A stretch of DNA of 7,427 bases from Candidatus Omnitrophota bacterium (GTDB lineage: Bacteria; Omnitrophota; Gorgyraeia; 2-02-FULL-51-18; JAGOUK01). The notes under the pieces were generated by a model that saw nothing but the letters and a program-made list of their open reading frames with translations, did not search any database and was not told the origin of the DNA. The stretch is from positions 1 through 7,427 of the forward strand of contig JAGVCY010000235.1 in NCBI GenBank assembly GCA_020058965.1, read 5' to 3'. Position 1 is the stretch's first letter; each line of letters begins with the position of its first letter. Positions 1 to 5,886 of this stretch are shown one piece after another. Position numbers and translations under genes: made by a program.

Positions 1-1
1 C

Positions 2-3000
2 ACCCGGGAGCGAAATGTTCGCCGGGAAGAACTTAAAAAAGAAGGTCGATACACTGAATTCGTGAATCAGAGCAATTATCTGACCAACCCAACATTGCGT
101 GATATCGCGCAATTTTATCGAAGCCACTTCAACCTCTACACTCGCGATATTTATCAAAACACCTACTTGCACGCATTTTTGCCTGTGGATATGAAAACAG
201 GAGAATTTGTTTTTGAGTACAAAGGTCAGGAATATCGGGGAAAAGGCGATGCCGGGTCGGGAGCTTATTCGGTTTGGGAAGGATTGGACCGCATCGCCGC
301 TGATATCCAAGATCCCAGGAACGATTTGGGTGAAATGTATGATGCATTAAAATTGGTTAATGAGTGGTACGCCGATAATACCACCGAAGCCAAGGTGCCT
401 CGTGTGATTGAAGTGATCAATAAATTTGGCGCAAGGCATCTTGCCACGGTCAATGGTTTTAAGCGGTTATTCACCGGACATTTACCATTTTATGAGTTTT
501 CCCGAGTGGAGGCGGCTCAGCGCGGAATCATCAGCGGCTTCAATGTTGAGGGAATTATTTTTTTCGCGGATCACGGCATGGGCTTGAGGTTCGGGGGTCG
601 GGGCGCGAGAGTGCGTATCGATCAGAATGGCCTTATTCTTCGCGGGTATGAGAGCAGTCAGTCTGAAACTATAACTGATCATCCCCGCACGGTGGATAGG
701 ATCACCGGGACGGGTGCTCCGGCAGCCGAAAATATACTTTTTGAAAATCCAGGGATTCCCAAGGGCCAGTTTCTTAGTTCGCTGATTTCGGATGTGGGAA
801 ATCGCATCGCGGAGCTGGAATCATCATTACAGCCAGCCGCATCAGAACCCGCCGCCGCGCGGCTGGCGAGCGCGGCATCTGCGGATTGGATCGAGCAGGT
901 CAATGCACAGATCGAAATAGATGAATCGCTCAAACCGGATGATGCCGGGCTTTTTCAACATGCTCTTGTCATGAGCAACGACGAGCTTTTTGGAAACAAA
1001 TCTTCGGACGAGTTGCGGGGGATAGCGGGCCACATTACGACGATTGTCAGTGAATTGGACCAAGCTGTCGCGCAGTTCGGCGTCAAGCCGGCTGACTTGG
1101 ACGATCTCCGAAATCAGGCAACGCCGATGGTTCGAAAGGCGGTCGCGCTGCGCATGCTGGCAGATATTTACGGCATATTTCTGCCGGTAAATGATCGGGA
1201 ACAAGGCCGAGTTGATGGTTATGAAAAAGAGCTCACCGAGACGATGTTGCGGATGACCGCGCTCATCGCGAAATTTCATATGGGAAATTTGCCCGAGCAT
1301 TTTGAGCCGACCAAGCGGCTTAAGAGTAGGATCGACGCCGCATCTGACGCCCGAGTCGATTTTTTAAAGCTGTATGCTCCCGATCTTCAATACATCTTCT
1401 GGCCGTCATTAAACGGCGAGTCGATGATGAACGCCGCGGTGCGCGTGCTGCCCAGCAGCGCCAAAAAGCACGGGGGCGGATTTGACGCCTATCAGACTCA
1501 GGTGACGCTGTCGCCCATTCGTCAACCGGAAATTCAGATCAGTATTGGAGAAGGCGGGGAGCTCCTGCGAATCACGAACGCGGAAGAGCTTGTCCGCGGT
1601 ATCGATGATCCGACGGACAAATATCGGATGATCAAGCTTATTTTGACCAAGTTTGGAGTTGCCGGATCCAATGAAAATCAGGAGGGATTCGAAGCATTTA
1701 TCAGGAGCCAGGAGGGCCATGGATTTTTGATCCATATCGAGACACTGACCCCGCAGAAATCCGGCATGGGCGGAAGCCAGGTTGTCGCCGCGCTGACGGC
1801 CGCCGTCCTGCATCAAGGATTGCTCGGCCACGCGCTAGATATGGACCCGGAGAGTTACATGCCCTGGTTCTATTGGGTGATGAATCTGGAGCAGGAGCTC
1901 GGAATCGGCGGCGGGCTCCAAGACGCGATCGGCTCATTTTCCGGTGGAGTGCAATTTATTGAATTCAACGGATTGGCGGCGCCCCACATTACCGGCGTCA
2001 ATGACGCTCGGGTCAAAAGAATTCTCAAAAATATCGAAGGAGACGCGCTCGCGATTCACCTAGGAACGGAACATTCCGCCAGTACGGTCCTGACCACACT
2101 GCGCAATATGTACCTGCGCCGCGACGGAAGCCTACTTCGCCTAATACAAAGGTCTAAAGGCCGCGCGCGGGAGATGAGCGATCTGATATCCACAGCTAAT
2201 AATCCGGAGGATTTAATTAAACGACTGGCCGTGCTGGATAGTCATGAGTTTCGTCTGCTTCACGGCGAGCGTAATCCGATGATCGATAAAATTGTCTCCG
2301 ATCCACGAATTCTTGCGATTTACGGAGAAATAAATTATGTAACGGTGATCAATCCCCGCACTGGAAAACAAGAAAAGGTTCCCCCCATATTTGTTCCGGG
2401 GGCAGAGGGTAATCTGCTCATTTTCTTTGTTCCGACTTTTCATCAGGCCATGATTCCAAAAATCAAGGCGTGGTGGGCCGCATTTAAGGACGAAAACAGA
2501 CTTCACGGAGAACCGTACGGATTGAGCTTCGAGGGTTCGGCCCAGGTTGCCGTGACCCAACAGGCTTCGTCCGCCGCCGCCCGGCTCGCCAATTCCAAAT
2601 CTGATAGTTTTTTACAAAGACTTCAGCGTTTTGCCGCTGGAGTGGTCTTGGCGCTTGCGATCCCGGCGGATGGCGCGGCGCGCGCGTTCGCGATGGAGGC
2701 TCCCGAGTTGAGTACGGCAGGAGAACGGACGCAAATGCTTGCGCTTGAACGACAGGGCGGAGAAGCGGTGGTTAAACGCGTTGCCGGCGGCGTAAAAGAA
2801 ATTCTTGTTCAAGCCACCGCGGCCGTTCATTCGGGCGCGTCTGAAGTTCCCGCGGCCCGGTTGGCGGTTTTGGAAGCTCAGCAAAAATTAACGGCGTATC
2901 ATGCCGAGATTTCTAACACGACGCAAGCGATGAATCGAGAGAATGCCGATAAAATACCTGCGGCCGGAACCGCGGCTTTTTGGGAAAAACCCAGAATCGT

Positions 3001-3607
3001 CTGGCTGGATCTGAGTCTTTGGCAGACAAAGGACCCGGCCGACTTTTTTCAGATCTTGCCCAATCTGATTGACGAAGCGGCTTCGGTACGCGGTAATTTT
3101 AAGGATAAAGTCATCTTTGGGCTTAAAGGGGATGATCGTAGCGTGCGGCGTGTGTTGGATATGGCTAATGAACGGGGAGCATCGGGAGTATTTTTCCGTC
3201 CGGACGGCCTCGTCCCAAGTGAATACACCCATGCGGCGGAATCCCATTTGTTGAACGCGGAAATCCGGTTTTACATCGCGAGGGAAGCATCCAATCGCAC
3301 TATCGCAGCCGTGCCGGTAAAACGCGATGCGGACGGCGACATTCATCTTCCTTCGATCCGACTCCAGCTGTGGACAGCCACTTTTGCCGCCGGTCTTGAA
3401 CCCGCTTCAACTGAAGAAGAATATTTCCGCCAGTTTTTAAGTAATGTTTTGGGTAAAACCATGACGCTTGATGACTTGAGACTTCTGCTTTACGGCGATA
3501 CGGAAACACTTATTCGGTTCGCGATTCCCACGCTCTCACCGGTCCCCGTCGGCGAAATACTCCGCGTCCTCAGCATGGCCGCCCGCCTCGCCCGCCAATC
3601 CGCCTAG
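2..3607 (+). CDS. Giant multidomain protein with central GHMP-kinase-like domain (5' partial)
   Basis: The frame is open from the left edge to TAG at 3605-3607, giving 1201 visible residues (numbered from the codon at 2). GTG at 62 is the first possible start, but it lacks a well-spaced Shine-Dalgarno and the frame reads on upstream, so the true start probably lies outside the window. Residues 1-280 match no family I recognise. Residues about 490-850 resemble GHMP small-molecule kinases of the fucokinase/HddA type: an ATP-loop-like PQKSGMGGSQ (1751-1780), then GGGLQD with a candidate catalytic Asp641 (1907-1924), then FIEF. The C-terminal Gly-rich motif is weak (PGAEGN, 2396-2413), and I could not find the usual N-terminal GGWTDTP-like motif, so activity is uncertain. 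A signal-peptide-like hydrophobic segment lies at residues 877-897. Residues about 995-1190 form an unrecognised domain. AARLA occurs at residues 285, 859, 951 and 1193, punctuating these parts. A sugar-kinase role is inference only. Confidence 0.8.
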   Translation, partial: TRERNVRREELKKEGRYTEFVNQSNYLTNPTLRDIAQFYRSHFNLYTRDIYQNTYLHAFLPVDMKTGEFVFEYKGQEYRGKGDAGSGAYSVWEGLDRIAADIQDPRNDLGEMYDALKLVNEWYADNTTEAKVPRVIEVINKFGARHLATVNGFKRLFTGHLPFYEFSRVEAAQRGIISGFNVEGIIFFADHGMGLRFGGRGARVRIDQNGLILRGYESSQSETITDHPRTVDRITGTGAPAAENILFENPGIPKGQFLSSLISDVGNRIAELESSLQPAASEPAAARLASAASADWIEQVNAQIEIDESLKPDDAGLFQHALVMSNDELFGNKSSDELRGIAGHITTIVSELDQAVAQFGVKPADLDDLRNQATPMVRKAVALRMLADIYGIFLPVNDREQGRVDGYEKELTETMLRMTALIAKFHMGNLPEHFEPTKRLKSRIDAASDARVDFLKLYAPDLQYIFWPSLNGESMMNAAVRVLPSSAKKHGGGFDAYQTQVTLSPIRQPEIQISIGEGGELLRITNAEELVRGIDDPTDKYRMIKLILTKFGVAGSNENQEGFEAFIRSQEGHGFLIHIETLTPQKSGMGGSQVVAALTAAVLHQGLLGHALDMDPESYMPWFYWVMNLEQELGIGGGLQDAIGSFSGGVQFIEFNGLAAPHITGVNDARVKRILKNIEGDALAIHLGTEHSASTVLTTLRNMYLRRDGSLLRLIQRSKGRAREMSDLISTANNPEDLIKRLAVLDSHEFRLLHGERNPMIDKIVSDPRILAIYGEINYVTVINPRTGKQEKVPPIFVPGAEGNLLIFFVPTFHQAMIPKIKAWWAAFKDENRLHGEPYGLSFEGSAQVAVTQQASSAAARLANSKSDSFLQRLQRFAAGVVLALAIPADGAARAFAMEAPELSTAGERTQMLALERQGGEAVVKRVAGGVKEILVQATAAVHSGASEVPAARLAVLEAQQKLTAYHAEISNTTQAMNRENADKIPAAGTAAFWEKPRIVWLDLSLWQTKDPADFFQILPNLIDEAASVRGNFKDKVIFGLKGDDRSVRRVLDMANERGASGVFFRPDGLVPSEYTHAAESHLLNAEIRFYIAREASNRTIAAVPVKRDADGDIHLPSIRLQLWTATFAAGLEPASTEEEYFRQFLSNVLGKTMTLDDLRLLLYGDTETLIRFAIPTLSPVPVGEILRVLSMAARLARQSA

Positions 3608-3632
3608 CCCCGACAACATCTGGGAAGCCCTC

Positions 3633-3661
3633 TTGCAATTACGACCATCACGAGGTATATT
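3633..3661 (+). promoter_or_regulatory. Sigma-70-like promoter of the toxin-antitoxin operon
   Basis: A TTGCAA box at 3633-3638 is separated by exactly 17 nt from TATATT at 3656-3661. This is a plausible -35/-10 pair, placing the transcription start near 3668, just before the palindromic operator and about 40 nt before the antitoxin ATG. The region is clearly more AT-rich than the preceding gene. The giant gene ends at 3607 with no recognisable intrinsic terminator before this promoter, so read-through is possible. The promoter is predicted from sequence alone. Confidence 0.5.
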
Positions 3662-3670
3662 TCTAATATA

Positions 3671-3692
3671 ACCATAGTCATATGACTATGGT
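3671..3692. promoter_or_regulatory. Perfect 22-nt palindrome, probable antitoxin operator
   Basis: The half-site ACCATAGTCAT is followed immediately by its exact reverse complement ATGACTATGGT, with no mismatch and no spacer. It begins 9 nt after the predicted -10 box and ends 15 nt before the antitoxin start codon, so it would sit at the transcription start. Phd/YefM-type antitoxins are known to bind palindromes in their own promoter and repress the operon. There is no U-tract after it, so a terminator is unlikely. In RNA it could also fold into a hairpin just upstream of the Shine-Dalgarno. Confidence 0.7.
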
Positions 3693-3707
3693 AAAAGGAG
3701 GTAGGTC

Positions 3708-3956
3708 ATGACAATATCAGCAGGTGTTTTTAAAGCCACATGCCTCAAACTCATGGAGGAAGTGCGGCGCACTAACAAGGAATTCATCATCACCAAACAC
3801 GGTAAACCGATTGCCAAATTGGTGCCATTCACGAAGGATAATTGGAAGCCGGGCAGTAAAACTGCGTCTGGTTGGATGAAAGGTTGCGAGGCCGTGACGC
3901 TGGGCGATATCGTCGGTCCGCTCGGTGTGAAGTGGGAAGCTGCCGAAGATGAATAA
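3708..3956 (+). CDS. Type II antitoxin, Phd/YefM family
   Basis: This 82-residue protein would neutralise the adjacent PIN toxin and repress their shared operon. Residues 1-41 show the family's N-terminal DNA-binding pattern: MTISAGVFKATC, a helix with a conserved Leu, then the strand FIITKHGKPIAKLVP. The C-terminal 40 residues (ending KWEAAEDE) are acidic and probably form the toxin-binding tail. The ATG at 3708 is supported by a strong AGGAGG at 3696-3701 with a 6-nt spacer. The stop codon region overlaps the toxin start by 8 nt, typical of antitoxin-first modules with translational coupling. The palindrome at 3671-3692 is the likely autoregulatory site. Length fits the family. Confidence 0.88.
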   Translation: MTISAGVFKATCLKLMEEVRRTNKEFIITKHGKPIAKLVPFTKDNWKPGSKTASGWMKGCEAVTLGDIVGPLGVKWEAAEDE

Positions 3957-4380
3957 GTCCGGGAATCCGCTACTTTTTTTGGATACTCACATTTGGTACT
4001 GGCTGGTCAATTGCGAATTGCAAAACAGAGCACCTGCTATGGACGAGACGGTTAAAAAATATGTTGAGCAAGATCTAGCGCGTGTTTCGATTATTTCAAT
4101 TTGGGAATTGGCGATGCTGGCATCCAAAAGGCGAATCGTCCCGCCGGTGGATTGCATGACCTGGATCCAACGCGCGTTACGCGGTCCGGGAGTGGGGCTG
4201 GAAGAGATGACACCCGAAATTGCAGTTGCAAGCACTCGGCTTCCCGGAAACCCGCCTTCAGATCCATCCGACCGGATCATCATCGCTTCGGCCATGAGTC
4301 TCGGTGCGGTTTTGGCGACCCATGATCAGGAAATTATAGCTTACGCTGAAGAACAGCGGTTGCCAATTCTGACGGTCTGA
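3949..4380 (+). CDS. vapC: PIN-domain toxin (VapC-type ribonuclease)
   Basis: This 143-residue protein is a full-length single PIN domain. PIN toxins are Mg2+-dependent endoribonucleases that cleave tRNA, rRNA or mRNA and arrest growth. The expected acidic residues are visible: Asp12 in LLFLDTHIW, Glu53 in SIWELAML, Asp105/Asp108 in DPSDRIIIASA and Asp126 in ATHDQEI, so the active site looks intact. ATG 3949 lies inside the last codons of the antitoxin gene in the +1 frame, supporting coupled translation. The sequence ends LPILTV, as in related toxins whose C-terminal strand completes the fold. The combination of a Phd/YefM antitoxin with a PIN toxin is common. The RNA target cannot be predicted from the sequence. 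Confidence 0.88.
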   Translation: MNKSGNPLLFLDTHIWYWLVNCELQNRAPAMDETVKKYVEQDLARVSIISIWELAMLASKRRIVPPVDCMTWIQRALRGPGVGLEEMTPEIAVASTRLPGNPPSDPSDRIIIASAMSLGAVLATHDQEIIAYAEEQRLPILTV

Positions 4381-4394
4381 TTTTTTTGCAAAAG

Positions 4395-4403
4395 TGCTAA
4401 AAT
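4395..4403 (+). promoter_or_regulatory. Possible extended -10 promoter for thyA
   Basis: TGCTAAAAT fits the extended -10 pattern TGnTATAAT with one mismatch, starting 15 nt after the toxin stop codon. No good -35 hexamer lies at 16-18 nt spacing, which an extended -10 can tolerate. The predicted start, near 4410, would leave a leader of about 50 nt consisting almost entirely of the tandem 25-nt repeat. The TTTTTTT just upstream (4381-4387) has no preceding stem and is not a terminator. Confidence 0.35.
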
Positions 4404-4412
4404 GACCGCGCT

Positions 4413-4462
4413 ATGAAGATTGATAAAGGGTTATAGAATGGAATTCGATAAGGGGTTCTAAA
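4413..4462 (+). repeat. Tandem 25-nt leader repeat reiterating RBS and start codon
   Basis: Two adjacent 25-nt units (4413-4437 and 4438-4462) agree at 18 of 25 positions, sharing the core GATAARGGGTTNTA. Each begins with ATG, and the thyA GTG at 4463 falls exactly one further period on. In each unit a purine-rich AAAGGG/AAGGGG lies 7 nt before the next start codon, so the unit as a whole is a translation-initiation module. It looks like an old tandem duplication of the thyA ribosome-binding region that has since diverged. Slippage or unequal crossing-over could have produced it. Confidence 0.6.
4438..4461 (+). CDS. Seven-codon minicistron upstream of thyA
   Basis: ATG 4438 has an AAAGGG at 4425-4430 with a 7-nt spacer and encodes MEFDKGF, then TAA at 4459-4461. 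The stop lies one base before the thyA GTG, a geometry suited to termination-reinitiation coupling. A sister ORF at 4413-4436 (MKIDKGL) lies in the preceding repeat unit but lacks a clear Shine-Dalgarno. The two peptides are similar because the DNA is duplicated. Whether either is translated is unknown; they could equally be accidental products of the duplication. Confidence 0.3.
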   Translation: MEFDKGF

Positions 4463-5242
4463 GTGAAGCAGTACCACGACCTACTCAGGCATATTCTTGC
4501 CGCCGGGCATGAGAAGAAGGACCGGACGGGAACCGGAACGATCAGCACATTCGGGTACCAGATGCGGTTCGACCTCGCGCAAGGTTTTCCGCTGCTCACG
4601 ACAAAAAAAGTTCATACGAAGTCCGTTATCCATGAACTGCTCTGGTTCCTCAAGGGCGATACGAACATCAAGTACCTCAAGGACAACGGTGTCACGATCT
4701 GGGACGAGTGGGCTGACGCCAACGGCGACCTGGGGCCGATTTATTCCAAACAATGGCGCGACTTCGGCGGCGTTGACCAGATCCACGATGTTGTGGAAGC
4801 GATCAAGCACAATCCTGACTCGCGGCGGCTCATCGTCAGCGCCTGGAACCCCTGCGAAGTAAAAAGCATGGCCCTGCCGCCGTGCCACACGATGTTTCAG
4901 TTTTATGTTCAGGACGGCAAGCTTTCTTGCCAGCTCTATCAGCGCAGCGCGGACGCGTTTCTCGGCGTGCCGTTCAACATTGCGTCTTATGCGCTTCTCA
5001 CCCATATGGTGGCTCAGGTGACGGACTTGAAACCCGGTGACTTTGTGCACACCTTCGGAGACTTGCACATTTACCTCAATCATCGTGATCAGGTTAAAGA
5101 GCAGCTGAGCCGTGATTTTCGCCCGCTCCCGGAACTTAAGCTCAATTCGACCGTGAAAGACATTTTTGGTTTTAAGTTCGAGGATATCGAGATTTTGAAT
5201 TACAACCCCCACCCGGCAATCAAAGCGCCGATAGCGGTGTAA
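4463..5242 (+). CDS. thyA: Thymidylate synthase ThyA
   Basis: This cytosolic enzyme methylates dUMP to dTMP using 5,10-methylenetetrahydrofolate and releases dihydrofolate. The 259 residues align throughout with the 264-residue E. coli ThyA as I remember it. Visible landmarks are KDRTGTGT with the phosphate-binding Arg21, the block [13 protein letters not shown], the active-site Cys141 in [37 protein letters not shown], and the C-terminal [10 protein letters not shown] closing segment. The start is GTG 4463, giving MKQYHDLL like other ThyA proteins, with AAGGGG 7 nt upstream. Nine nt after its stop comes folA, which regenerates the folate it consumes. No residue expected for catalysis appears to be missing. 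Translation may be influenced by the tandem repeat just upstream. Confidence 0.98.
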   Translation: MKQYHDLLRHILAAGHEKKDRTGTGTISTFGYQMRFDLAQGFPLLTTKKVHTKSVIHELLWFLKGDTNIKYLKDNGVTIWDEWADANGDLGPIYSKQWRDFGGVDQIHDVVEAIKHNPDSRRLIVSAWNPCEVKSMALPPCHTMFQFYVQDGKLSCQLYQRSADAFLGVPFNIASYALLTHMVAQVTDLKPGDFVHTFGDLHIYLNHRDQVKEQLSRDFRPLPELKLNSTVKDIFGFKFEDIEILNYNPHPAIKAPIAV

Positions 5243-5251
5243 TTTCATCGA

Positions 5252-5761
5252 ATGACAAAACTCTATCATATCGTTGGAATGGCTGAGAATCGGGTGATCG
5301 GCAAAGATAATCGGTTGCCGTGGCATTTTTCGGCGGATCTCAAAAACTTCAAAGCCCTGACGCTGGGCCAGACACTCATCATGGGCCGTAAAACATACGA
5401 GAGCATCGGCAAGCCCCTGCCGGGCAGAGCCAATTTTGTCCTCACCCGCTCGGCGGTGACGGTCTGCCAGCAGGAGGTCGTGCATCGGGAGCTTTCGGCA
5501 GGGACGGAGATACGGTTTTTTTCATCGTTCGATCAGGCCCTTCAATCGGTCAAAACGCCGATCGCCTTCATTATGGGCGGGGCGGAATTGTATGCCCAGA
5601 CCCTGGAGCGCATTGATGGGATTTATCTGACCCGGATCCCGGGCTCCTACGAGGGAGATGCCTATTACCCCGAGATTCCGGCCCGGTTGAGCGTTCAAAA
5701 CCGCTCATTTTTGCCAGGAGATGACCGCCTGGAGCTCATTTTTTACGCTCCCACTCCTTAG
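5252..5761 (+). CDS. folA: Dihydrofolate reductase (FolA/DfrA)
   Basis: This 169-residue cytosolic enzyme reduces dihydrofolate to tetrahydrofolate with NADPH, recycling the product of the upstream thymidylate synthase. Family signatures are clear: NRVIGKDNRLPWHFSADLKNFK with Trp24 and the catalytic acid Asp29, the NADP-binding IMGRKTYESIGKPLPGR, FIMGGAELYAQTL, and YLTRIPGSYEGDAYYPE. Length is normal for chromosomal DHFR. ATG 5252 lies 9 nt after the thyA stop. There is no strong Shine-Dalgarno, only AGCGGTG about 11 nt upstream, so translation is probably coupled to thyA. No convincing terminator follows; the next promoter starts at 5794. Confidence 0.97.
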   Translation: MTKLYHIVGMAENRVIGKDNRLPWHFSADLKNFKALTLGQTLIMGRKTYESIGKPLPGRANFVLTRSAVTVCQQEVVHRELSAGTEIRFFSSFDQALQSVKTPIAFIMGGAELYAQTLERIDGIYLTRIPGSYEGDAYYPEIPARLSVQNRSFLPGDDRLELIFYAPTP

Positions 5762-5793
5762 GCCCGGACCCCTTCGACACTTTTGCTCCGCCC

Positions 5794-5820
5794 TTGACCT
5801 CCGCCCCCATATGCTATAAT
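5794..5820 (+). promoter_or_regulatory. Extended -10 promoter for the glycine-zipper/isc gene cluster
   Basis: A consensus extended -10, TGCTATAAT, lies at 5812-5820, with TTGACC at 5794-5799. The spacer is only 15 nt, short but compatible with an extended -10. The predicted start is near 5827, leaving a leader of about 60 nt before the ATG at 5887. An AAAGGAAG at 5867-5874 is the only Shine-Dalgarno candidate; its 12-nt spacing is somewhat long. The leader also holds CCCG-6 nt-CGGG (5846-5859) followed by ATTTTT, a 4-bp stem too weak to call a terminator. Because the next genes follow almost without gaps, this promoter probably also serves iscA and iscS. Confidence 0.65.
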
Positions 5821-5886
5821 AGCCCCCAAATACTGTGTTTTAACCCCCGTAAATCCGGGATTTTTGAAAGGAAGCGGTAAGACGCC

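Noticed and set aside
3671..3692. Palindrome as a rho-independent terminator of the giant gene
   Set aside because: It is followed by AAAAGGAGG rather than a T-run and its position at the antitoxin promoter fits an operator better.
4381..4403. T7 run after the toxin gene as an intrinsic terminator
   Set aside because: No stable stem precedes the T-run; the sequence instead leads into a possible extended -10 element.
4481..5485. 334-codon open frame on the minus strand
   Set aside because: It lies antisense to unmistakable thyA and folA, spans their junction, and its translation shows no domain logic; it is a shadow of their codon bias.
5846..5865. Stem-loop plus T-run in the glycine-zipper leader as a terminator or riboswitch
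   Set aside because: The stem is only four base pairs with a six-base loop and the leader is too short for any riboswitch class I recognise.
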